This document shows positions 1-5,300 of a stretch of DNA of 8,489 nucleotides, piece after piece; the first letter of the stretch is position 1; each line of letters starts with the position of its first letter. Both the position numbers and the translations under genes were made by a program. Source of the DNA: a bacterium (GTDB lineage Bacteria; Krumholzibacteriota; Krumholzibacteriia; LZORAL124-64-63); NCBI GenBank assembly GCA_030635025.1, contig DAOVZQ010000090.1, positions 1 through 8,489 on the forward strand, in the 5' to 3' direction. Under the pieces are notes generated by a model. The model did not search any database. It saw nothing but the letters and a program-made list of their open reading frames with translations, and had not been told where the DNA came from.

Positions 1-9
1 GGTACATCA

Positions 10-744
10 ATGGGATCCACTGTACGCAAAGAGCATATGGAGTTCATGCTGGGCAGCCCGTTCGGGCAGCGCATGGGGCCGGAAATCTGCGAAGCCATGC
101 TGGCGACCGCCGAGATCGTCGAGGTTCCGGCCGGTGAGACAGCCGTCGCGGAGGGCGACGTGCCGCAGGGTCTCTACATGGTTGTCGAAGGGCAGTGCAA
201 GCTGGTCCGCTCGGGCCCCGGCTATCGTGAACACATCGTTCACCTGGCCGAGCCGCAAGCCATGTTCGGCGAGGGCGCGCTTTTCCTGGAGGGACACCCT
301 GTCTCCACCATCGCTCTCAAGGACACGTGCCTGCTGCGTTTTCCGCGTGAGCCCTTCCTGAAAATCATGCAGACCCACCCCAAACTGCAGATGTACATGA
401 TGCAGGTCATGGCCGCCTGGATTTCCAAGCTCATCGAGAAGATCGACGAACTCACCCTGTGCGACGGCGCCTCGCGCCTGGCCCGCTACCTGGTGGGTCT
501 CCAGGAGCGCAGCCCCTATGCCGAGTACGTCACCGGCGCTCATGTCGACCTGCCGACGAGAAAGCGCGATCTGGCGACCATGCTCAACATGAATCAACCG
601 TCGTTGTCGCGGATCCTGCGACAGTTCCAGGACACCGACCTGATCGATGTCCAGGGGCGGCGGGTTATCCTGAAGGACATTGAAGCCCTGCGGGGGATGG
701 CTCGGATGCCGATCTTCCGGGGGCCGCGTCGCGACTTCGACTGA
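10..744 (+). CDS. Crp/Fnr-family transcriptional regulator
   Basis: A 244-residue cytoplasmic DNA-binding regulator. An N-terminal cyclic-nucleotide-binding-like beta roll (about residues 24-112, with the FGEGALFLEG turn at 86-95) leads to a long dimerisation helix (about 124-150). A Crp-type winged helix-turn-helix follows (about 153-225); its recognition region is DLATMLNMNQPSLSRIL. In the phosphate-binding turn the position of E. coli CRP Arg82 is Val98, so cAMP binding is unlikely. There is no N-terminal cysteine cluster as in FNR, so an Fe-S sensor is also unlikely, and the ligand is unknown. The ATG at 10 is used because the frame is open from there. The window begins only 9 nt upstream, so its ribosome site cannot be judged, and ATG 37 (preceded by AAAGAG) is a fair alternative. 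No target site for it is recognisable here. The family call is firm; the role is not. Confidence 0.9.
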   Translation: MGSTVRKEHMEFMLGSPFGQRMGPEICEAMLATAEIVEVPAGETAVAEGDVPQGLYMVVEGQCKLVRSGPGYREHIVHLAEPQAMFGEGALFLEGHPVSTIALKDTCLLRFPREPFLKIMQTHPKLQMYMMQVMAAWISKLIEKIDELTLCDGASRLARYLVGLQERSPYAEYVTGAHVDLPTRKRDLATMLNMNQPSLSRILRQFQDTDLIDVQGRRVILKDIEALRGMARMPIFRGPRRDFD

Positions 745-759
745 ATTTTTCAGGCTCGG

Positions 760-926
760 TCACGAGAGAGGCCTTGAGGAGAGGCACACCCTCTTGCGGG
801 GGGCGCTTGTCGGTCACTTCCTGTGACCGACTCGCTTGGCCTTCGGGCCCTTTCGCCCTCCTGGCTTCAGGGCCCTTCGGACACCCCCGCAAGAGGGTGT
901 GCCTCTCCTCAAGGCCTCCCTCGTGA
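760..926. repeat. Compound palindrome E1 (long inverted repeat enclosing two hairpins)
   Basis: The outer arms 760-802 and 884-926 are 43 nt each and complementary except at one position. They enclose hairpin A (809-817/823-831, 9 bp, loop TTCCT). They also enclose hairpin B (845-851/869-875, then GCC 855-857 with GGC 863-865), which is further flanked by CC 840-841 and GG 879-880. Folded as RNA or as extruded DNA this gives a four-way junction. No plausible reading frame occupies it. There is no T-run after the 3' arm, so it is not a standard terminator, although it lies just after the regulator gene. It shares both inner hairpins with E2 (1000-1178). The function and the mobilising enzyme are unknown. 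Confidence 0.85.
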
Positions 927-961
927 TCCTTGCTGACCGAATTCCAGACAATGAAATGCCC

Positions 962-999
962 CCCGACTTCCGCACACGGCTGTAAGTGTGGCTGTCGGG
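962..999. other. Imperfect hairpin between the two compound palindromes
   Basis: CCCGAC (962-967) pairs with GTCGGG (994-999), and CACAC (973-977) pairs with GTGTG (986-990), separated by an internal loop. It lies between E1 and E2 and abuts the outer arm of E2. It may be part of one longer structured transcript or simply a degenerate remnant. Confidence 0.5.
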
Positions 1000-1178
1000 C
1001 GGAATGCCAAGCTGCCGGTTCTGGGTGTGGAGGCGTACTTCCGGGGGCGTATGGAGGGCTCTTCCGCCCTCGAAGGCGGAAGAGCCCGGAGTCCGAGTGG
1101 GTCGGTCGCCTGAAGCGACCGGTCCACGGCCCCCGGAAGTACGCCTCCACACCCAGAACCGCCCGCCTTGACATTCCG
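1000..1178. repeat. Compound palindrome E2 (inverted-orientation relative of E1)
   Basis: A perfect 33-bp inverted repeat (1016-1048 with 1129-1161) is extended by a second paired block (1000-1011 with 1167-1178, one mismatch). Inside are hairpin B (1056-1068 with 1075-1087, 13 perfect pairs, loop CTCGAA) and hairpin A (1103-1109 with 1115-1121, loop CTGAA). Compared with E1 the hairpins occur in the opposite order, as expected of an inverted copy of a palindromic element. Pair A816-T824 in E1 corresponds to G1108-C1116 here, and C849-G871 corresponds to T1060-A1083. Both changes preserve pairing. The last bases of the 3' arm form part of the rpsD promoter. Confidence 0.85.
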
Positions 1179-1196
1179 TCTCAACACCTCTATTCT
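1168..1196 (+). promoter_or_regulatory. Sigma70-type promoter, probably for rpsD
   Basis: A perfect TTGACA (1168-1173) is followed after 17 bp by TATTCT (1191-1196), matching 4 of 6 positions of TATAAT. The expected start is near 1203, giving a leader of about 160 nt before rpsD. The -35 box lies inside the 3' outer arm of palindrome E2, so cruciform formation could interfere with it. Confidence 0.7.
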
Positions 1197-1202
1197 TGCT
1201 GA

Positions 1203-1365
1203 TTCCGGGCCGAATCGGACCCAGGTGCTGGATGCGTGTGCGCGGTGCCGCCAGAAGCGGCGATAAACCGGCCTCACGCCCGCCGGCCCGGTATGTGATC
1301 AGTCGTCAATCCAAGCCAATCCGTACGACGACCGGTTGCCATTACATACGCCGTGGAGGCATGTC
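1203..1365 (+). promoter_or_regulatory. Structured 5' leader of rpsD
   Basis: No gene is seen between the promoter and rpsD. The leader contains a 5-bp hairpin GCCGC-CAGAA-GCGGC (1247-1261) and a pairing ACCGG/CCGGT (1267-1271 with 1288-1292), and it ends with the GGAGG ribosome site at 1355-1359. S4 represses its own synthesis through mRNA leaders in several bacteria, so an autoregulatory site is possible. None of the known S4 leader folds was recognised here; this is inference from length and position. Confidence 0.4.
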
Positions 1366-1974
1366 ATGAAGTACAACGGACCCAAGATCAAGAAGGCGCG
1401 CGCGCTCGGCATCCCGCTGACGCCCAAGTCGGAGCGTTACCTCGACCGCAAGCCGTACCCGCCGGGACAGCACGGTCGGATGCAGCAGCTGCGTCGCCGC
1501 AAGATGTCCCCGTACAAGACCCAGTTGCTCGAGAAGCAGAAGCTGCGGACCCAGTACAACATTCATGAGCGCCAGATGCGCAACTACTACGCCAAGGCTT
1601 CGCGCATGGGCGACATGGTCAATTCGCTGGTGCAGCTGATGGAAGCCCGTCTCGACGCGGTCGTGCTGCGTGGCGGCCTGGCCCGCAGCATCTTCGCAGC
1701 GCGTCAGTACGTGGGCCACGGCCATATCCTGGTCGACGGCAAAAAGGTGGATATCGCCTCGTACCGGGTACGGCCCGACCAGGTCGTGTCGGTTCGCGAG
1801 AAAAGCCGGAACATGGACTGTTTACACATTGCCCTGGACACCGCCCAGGCCCCGCCTCCCTATCTGGAGCGCGACAAGAAGGCCATGTCGGTGAAGTACA
1901 TGTACGATCCTCCGCGCGAAGAGGTACCCGTCATCTGCGAGGTGCCGCTGGTGATCGAGTTCTACTCGCGCTAG
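1366..1974 (+). CDS. rpsD: 30S ribosomal protein S4
   Basis: Primary 16S rRNA-binding protein that nucleates 30S subunit assembly. The 202 residues match the usual family length. Visible landmarks are the PYPPGQHG motif (30-37), the LLEKQKLRTQY stretch (54-64), and the S4 RNA-binding domain (about 92-150, with LMEARLDAVVLRGG, SIFAARQYVGHGHILVDGK). The family C-terminus ends VIEFYSR. The N-terminal region has none of the four zinc-ligand cysteines found in some S4 proteins, so this is the cysteine-free form. The frame is open upstream to a TTG at 1336, but ATG 1366 is chosen because GGAGG sits 6 nt before it and MKYNGPK is a normal S4 start. It is not flanked by rpsM, rpsK, rpoA or rplQ, so it is outside the usual alpha operon. 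It has its own promoter and terminator. Confidence 0.97.
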   Translation: MKYNGPKIKKARALGIPLTPKSERYLDRKPYPPGQHGRMQQLRRRKMSPYKTQLLEKQKLRTQYNIHERQMRNYYAKASRMGDMVNSLVQLMEARLDAVVLRGGLARSIFAARQYVGHGHILVDGKKVDIASYRVRPDQVVSVREKSRNMDCLHIALDTAQAPPPYLERDKKAMSVKYMYDPPREEVPVICEVPLVIEFYSR

Positions 1975-1999
1975 TCCTTGCCGATTAATGAGATCCGCG

Positions 2000-2037
2000 A
2001 CCGGCCCTAGGCTTGCCTTGGGCCGGTTTTCTGTTTT
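2000..2037 (+). terminator. Rho-independent terminator of rpsD
   Basis: ACCGGCCC (2000-2007) pairs with GGGCCGGT (2020-2027), with AGG/CCT pairing inside, followed by TTTT (2027-2030) and a further TTTT after CTG. It lies 25 nt after the rpsD stop. Confidence 0.85.
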
Positions 2038-2105
2038 CAGTTATGCGTGTAGAGGGAGCATTTTTCGATAACTTCACGAAAATACTAATTAAATGTGCAA
2101 GTTAT

Positions 2106-2136
2106 GTGACTTTTTACGCTTAAGATGTATTATAAT
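2106..2136 (+). promoter_or_regulatory. Putative promoter of the first secreted-protein gene
   Basis: This sits in an AT-rich stretch (about 2041-2145) unlike its GC-rich surroundings. Overlapping -10 candidates are TATTAT (2128-2133, with an upstream TG at 2126-2127) and a perfect TATAAT (2131-2136). A weak -35 GTGACT lies at 2106-2111, 16 bp before TATTAT. A 7-bp inverted repeat, ATAACTT 2068-2074 with AAGTTAT 2099-2105, lies just upstream and could be an operator. Confidence 0.55.
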
Positions 2137-2236
2137 TACTAAAGCTGAACTGGGTGACGGCCGATTCCATTGTGGTCGCCTCTCACAAATTACTTGAGGG
2201 TTTACCCGCCTCCCTCGAAGGACGGGAAAAGGATCA

Positions 2237-2911
2237 ATGAAACTCTTTATGATAGTCGGTCTGCTGGCCGTGATGGCGGTTTCCGCCATGGCTGGCACCA
2301 TATACGATATCCGCACGGGGCTCCTGCGTATAGGTGACGTCGTCGAGATCGAGGACGTAGTCGTAACCGCCGTGCAGAGCAACAGCTTTTGTGTGACCGA
2401 GCTGCCGGCCGGGCCTTACACGTCCATCTGGGTCTACCAGGGCACGACGCCTTCGGTGGATATGGGCGACAGGGTGACCTTGAAGGGCCACTACCGAGAC
2501 GTCTTCGGACGTTCCGAGATCAACCTGCGCTGGCCCGTCGACGCCGGCGCCATCGTGACCGGCATCGGTGCGGTACCGGATATCCAACTCACCACGACCG
2601 AAATCATGGCCGATCCCGAAGCCTGGGAGAGCGCCCTGATCACGATCACCGACGGCATGATCGTTCATGAGATCCTGTCCCGCGGTCAGTGGCGATCCAC
2701 GTCGGTGGAGACCTCGCTCGACGTGATTTTCGACGACTACTTCTTCGACTTCGCCACCGTCGATCTGGGCGATTGCTATAACAACGCCTTTGGTCTCTAT
2801 ACGTGGCACGATGGAGCCTACGTCTTCAAGGTGCTGTCGGTGGCGCTGACCGACTGTACGATCGCCAATGAGAATGTGTCCTTTGGTGAGATGAAGGCCA
2901 TATACCGCTGA
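2237..2911 (+). CDS. Secreted OB-like protein, paralog 1 of 3
   Basis: A 224-residue protein of unknown function, predicted to be exported by Sec. The signal peptide is residues 1-19, with likely cleavage AMA|GTIYD. The mature part is acidic and beta-rich. A first OB-like module (about 35-100) carries the Y-x-x-[IV]-W-V-Y and V-x-x-GD-x-V-x-[VL]-K-G-x-Y pattern. A second module (about 117-207) carries ADPEAWESALITITDGMIV and FDDYFFD (165-171). Cys180 (GDCY) and Cys207 (TDC) are conserved in both paralogs and may form a disulfide; Cys52 is unique. The tail NENVSFGEMKAIYR is shared with the paralogs. No nuclease or protease domain is attached. The start follows AAGGA. This is the most divergent copy of the three. 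The OB-fold call comes from the residue pattern only. Confidence 0.8.
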   Translation: MKLFMIVGLLAVMAVSAMAGTIYDIRTGLLRIGDVVEIEDVVVTAVQSNSFCVTELPAGPYTSIWVYQGTTPSVDMGDRVTLKGHYRDVFGRSEINLRWPVDAGAIVTGIGAVPDIQLTTTEIMADPEAWESALITITDGMIVHEILSRGQWRSTSVETSLDVIFDDYFFDFATVDLGDCYNNAFGLYTWHDGAYVFKVLSVALTDCTIANENVSFGEMKAIYR

Positions 2912-2932
2912 TCCTGTTCAGTTATCGAATCC

Positions 2933-2964
2933 GGACCGTCCGCTGATGTGGGCGGTCCTTTTTT
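2933..2964 (+). terminator. Rho-independent terminator after paralog 1
   Basis: A 9-bp stem, GGACCGTCC (2933-2941) with GGGCGGTCC (2950-2958, one G-T wobble), has loop GCTGATGT and is followed by six T (2959-2964). The TGAT in the loop recurs in the hairpins after paralogs 2 and 3. Confidence 0.85.
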
Positions 2965-2994
2965 GTGTGACATGCGTAAATATAGCCATTTCAT

Positions 2995-3024
2995 TTGATG
3001 TGATGGATACCCTTGTGATATGGT
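2995..3024 (+). promoter_or_regulatory. Putative promoter of paralog 2
   Basis: TTGATG (2995-3000) is followed after 18 bp by TATGGT (3019-3024), preceded by an extended -10 TGA (3016-3018). The block TTGTGATAT (3014-3021 and neighbours) recurs upstream of paralog 3 at a similar place, which supports its being functional. Confidence 0.5.
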
Positions 3025-3096
3025 AGGCATTATGACCGATCGAGACGATCCCAGTCTGATCTCAACCGACCATCTGCCTAGGGAGGGAAAAGCATC

Positions 3097-3786
3097 ATGA
3101 GGAAACTTGTCATTGCACTGGTCTTGCTCTGCACCAGCTCGGCTTTCGCCGGCGCTATCTATGACCTTCAGTTTGGGGGCACTTATGCCTTGAACGACGA
3201 AGTCACCGTCGAGGACGCCGTCGTTACGGGAGTTCGCTACAACGGCGTCTTCATCAATGAGCAGGTGAATGGTCCGTACACAGGTGTTTGGGTCTATACG
3301 GGCGTGGCTCCCGGTGTGGCCGTCGGCGATCTGGTCGATGTGAAGGGTCTGTATAAGGAGTACTTCGACCTGACAGAAATCGATGTCAGCGCCGATCTCA
3401 CCGGCTATCTGACCTTCGACAGCATCCACCTGGGCTCCCTGGTGGCTGTCGGCATGAGCATCGCGGCCTTGAATGCCGACCCCGAACCCTGGGAATGCGG
3501 CTTCATCCAGATCACCAGCGGTATGATGGTGACCCAGATCCTGACCTACGGCGAGTGGGAAGTGGAATCCGCCGACGCCCCCGGCCAGTTCCTGGTCATG
3601 GACGACTACTGGTACGATGAGTTGACGGTGACCGTGGGGGACTGCTACCTCTGCGCGGTCGGCGTCCTCATGTACAACTTCGGCATCTACAAGCTGGAGC
3701 CTTTCTTTGAGAATATCTGCCTGGTCGACTGCTCGGTCGGCAACGAGGACATGACATTCGGGCAGGTGAAATCGCTGTACCGTTGA
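3097..3786 (+). CDS. Secreted OB-like protein, paralog 2 of 3
   Basis: A 229-residue exported protein of unknown function. The signal peptide is residues 1-18 (cleavage AFA|GAIYD). Module 1 (about 34-100) has YNGVFINEQ, YTGVWVYTG, VAVGDLVDVKGLYKEY and LTEIDV. This is the pattern of OB-fold domains found in secreted proteins, for example beside extracellular nucleases of the YhcR sort. Module 2 (about 121-212) has LNADPEPWECGFIQI, YGEWEVES and VMDDYWYD (167-174). It has five cysteines after the signal; Cys183 (GDCY) and Cys212 (VDC) are the pair shared by all three copies. The tail NEDMTFGQVKSLYR (216-229) is conserved. GGGAGG lies 10 nt before the ATG. It is monocistronic, with its own promoter and downstream hairpin. 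It is closer to paralog 3 than to paralog 1. No catalytic domain is visible; a binding or structural role outside the cytoplasm is inference. Confidence 0.82.
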   Translation: MRKLVIALVLLCTSSAFAGAIYDLQFGGTYALNDEVTVEDAVVTGVRYNGVFINEQVNGPYTGVWVYTGVAPGVAVGDLVDVKGLYKEYFDLTEIDVSADLTGYLTFDSIHLGSLVAVGMSIAALNADPEPWECGFIQITSGMMVTQILTYGEWEVESADAPGQFLVMDDYWYDELTVTVGDCYLCAVGVLMYNFGIYKLEPFFENICLVDCSVGNEDMTFGQVKSLYR

Positions 3787-3817
3787 GGTCCTTGAAAGCC
3801 AGAGTGATTTGAAGTGA

Positions 3818-3842
3818 GGGCCGCACCGTTGATGTGTGGCCC
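3818..3842 (+). terminator. Hairpin after paralog 2, weak terminator
   Basis: A 9-bp stem, GGGCCGCAC (3818-3826) with GTGTGGCCC (3834-3842), has loop CGTTGAT. Only TT follows, so termination by this hairpin alone may be leaky. It corresponds in position and loop sequence to the stronger terminators after paralogs 1 and 3. Confidence 0.55.
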
Positions 3843-3880
3843 TTAACTCATACAAGACCACTAGTGATTATGACAATATA

Positions 3881-3911
3881 TTATCACCCTGGTCACGTTT
3901 TGTGATATTCT
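3881..3911 (+). promoter_or_regulatory. Putative promoter of paralog 3
   Basis: An extended -10, TGA-TATTCT (3903-3911), is preceded at 19 bp by TTATCA (3881-3886). The surrounding TTTGTGATAT matches the -10 region of paralog 2. The local sequence is AT-rich. Confidence 0.5.
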
Positions 3912-3974
3912 GCTAAACGATCCCCCGCATTTGCGGCCACATGTGCATCCCGATTTCAATGAAAAGGTGGTCCC

Positions 3975-4661
3975 ATGAAACGCATGTCTATCGTTCTCAT
4001 GCTCGTACTCCTCGCCTCGGTTACCCAAGCCGGCACCATTATCGATCTGCAAACCGAAGTCTACACGGTCGGCGCTCATGTTGAAGTGGTCGGCGCCGTG
4101 GTCACGGAAGTCTCCTACAACGGCTTCTTCATGGGCGAGATCCCTACTGCTCTGTACTCCGGTGTGTGGGTCTATGACAACGGCGTCAATGTCGTGGCCA
4201 TCGGTGACATCGTCAGCGTGGGCGCTCTTTACGAGGAGTATCACGAGCTCACCGAACTCAACGTCCTGTCCGATGCCGCCGGCTATGTAACCGTCACCGG
4301 CTGGACCGACTGTCTCCTGCCCTTGTGCGTGACGATCGCCGAATTGAACGCCAATCCCGAGCCCTACGAGAGCGTATGGATTCAGGTTATGGACGGCATG
4401 ATGGTGACCGAGCTTCTGACTTACGGCATGTGGGAAGTCGAGTCCTACGACACAACCGGTGAGTTCCTGCTGATGGACGACTACTGGTACGATGACACCA
4501 CCGTTCAGGTGGGCGACTGCTATTTCTGTGCTACCGGCATCTACGTGTGGAACTATGATTTCTGGAAGCTCAATCCCCACGTTGACGGCCTGAGCCTTGT
4601 CGACTGCTCGGTTCCGAACGAAGAGATGACGATCGGAGACGTGAAGAAACTGTATCGGTAG
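3975..4661 (+). CDS. Secreted OB-like protein, paralog 3 of 3
   Basis: A 228-residue exported protein of unknown function. The signal peptide is residues 1-19 (cleavage TQA|GTIID). It is built like the two upstream genes. Module 1 (about 35-100) has YNGFFMGEI, YSGVWVYDNG, AIGDIVSVGALYEEY and LTELNV. Module 2 (about 119-211) has IAELNANPEPYESVWIQV, YGMWEVES and LMDDYWYD (166-173). Cys181 (GDCY) and Cys211 (VDC) are the pair conserved in the family; Cys113, Cys118 and Cys184 are extra. The conserved tail is NEEMTIGDVKKLYR (215-228). The ribosome site AAGGTGG lies 4 nt before the ATG. Its closest relative is paralog 2, with long shared stretches in module 2. The copies differ mostly on surface-like positions, which suggests specialisation rather than gene dosage. 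Confidence 0.82.
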   Translation: MKRMSIVLMLVLLASVTQAGTIIDLQTEVYTVGAHVEVVGAVVTEVSYNGFFMGEIPTALYSGVWVYDNGVNVVAIGDIVSVGALYEEYHELTELNVLSDAAGYVTVTGWTDCLLPLCVTIAELNANPEPYESVWIQVMDGMMVTELLTYGMWEVESYDTTGEFLLMDDYWYDDTTVQVGDCYFCATGIYVWNYDFWKLNPHVDGLSLVDCSVPNEEMTIGDVKKLYR

Positions 4662-4686
4662 GGTTTTACGATCCTGACCGGACTGG

Positions 4687-4715
4687 GGGCCGCGCCTGAT
4701 GGCGCGGCCCTTTTT
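4687..4715 (+). terminator. Strong Rho-independent terminator after paralog 3
   Basis: A perfect 10-bp GC stem, GGGCCGCGCC/GGCGCGGCCC (4687-4696 with 4701-4710), has loop TGAT and is followed by TTTTT (4711-4715). An outer 8-bp repeat, GATCCTGA 4670-4677 with TCAGGATC 4719-4726, flanks it and touches the stop codon of the convergent DUF3228 gene. Confidence 0.92.
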
Positions 4716-4724
4716 CGTTCAGGA

Positions 4725-5300
4725 TCAGTCGAGATCGGTGAGGTGAATCCTGGCTCGGCCGCTCCAGTACCACACGGCCTCGGCAAACTGTTCGGCCGTA
4801 TAGTCGCAGGGTGTGCCGCCCGGCTTGGAGAGCATGTTGCGCGCCATGGTCAGCGGGTCCATGGGCTCGTCGGGGACGGGTGAGGCGATGACGCAGACGA
4901 TTTCCCAGTCGCGGTCGGTGCTGCGGGCGCCCCCGTTCTCGAGGAGCGTGGCGGCCGCGTAGAGGACGACCGCCGCATGGCGGGCCGGCTCGCGTTCGCC
5001 CGTGGCGCGGATCTCCACATAGCCGTGCTCGTGAGGTTGACGGCGGGTGAATGTTGCCGTGAGGGGTGTATCCTCATCGACCTTGACCGTTGCGCTGACG
5101 AAACGTTCGGGCGGCACGGGGACCAACACGACCTCATCGAGGGAGTCGCGGCCGGCGCCGGGACTACGGTCGGCCCAATGAGCGCCCACCAGCGCGATCA
5201 ACTCGTCTTCAGAACCCAGGAAATGACTGTGGGAGGCGCCGGGGACGTAACGTCCCCGCGCAAAATCGCTCCAGCCGATGGAGGGGATGTCGCCGCTCAC
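4725..5300 (-). CDS. DUF3228 family protein
   Basis: A 191-residue protein without signal peptide or membrane segment, so probably cytoplasmic. It resembles the DUF3228 family, whose function is unknown. Recognised features are the N-terminal GWSDFARGRYVPG (9-21), the DEVVLVPVPPERFVSATVKV block (55-74), the signature PMDPLTMARNML (146-157), and the C-terminal FAEAVWYWSGRARIHL (172-187). GTG 5300 is chosen because its GTG overlaps the TGA stop of hldD (GTGA, 4-bp overlap). That is a classic translational-coupling arrangement. An in-frame ATG at 5318 would add six residues and lie inside hldD. It is co-transcribed with hldD and ends just after the terminator of the convergent secreted-protein gene. 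A link to LPS heptose metabolism is suggested only by this coupling. Confidence 0.85.
   Translation of the reverse strand: MSGDIPSIGWSDFARGRYVPGASHSHFLGSEDELIALVGAHWADRSPGAGRDSLDEVVLVPVPPERFVSATVKVDEDTPLTATFTRRQPHEHGYVEIRATGEREPARHAAVVLYAAATLLENGGARSTDRDWEIVCVIASPVPDEPMDPLTMARNMLSKPGGTPCDYTAEQFAEAVWYWSGRARIHLTDLD

Noticed and set aside
745..1200. CRISPR array or integron attC cluster as an explanation for the repeats.
   Set aside because: There are no regularly spaced identical repeats, no cas genes, no integrase and no gene cassettes; the two elements are compound palindromes in opposite orientation.
665..1277. Several open frames of 60-170 codons on both strands across the palindromic region.
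   Set aside because: They arise from GC-rich inverted repeats, mirror one another on opposite strands, are rich in Arg, Gly, Pro and Ser, and resemble no protein family.
3001..3012. The 12-mer TGATGGATACCC shared with 7501-7512.
   Set aside because: It is only 12 bases and in opposite orientation relative to the nearest genes; chance is a sufficient explanation without more copies.
2818..4580. Long minus-strand frames opposite the secreted-protein genes.
   Set aside because: They run antisense to genes that have signal peptides, ribosome sites and conserved paralogy; they are compositional shadows with no recognisable domain.
5240..5258. A 19-bp near-perfect palindrome CGGGGACGT-A-ACGTCCCCG.
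   Set aside because: It lies inside the DUF3228 coding frame (RGRYVPG) and is compatible with ordinary codons; no second copy was noticed.
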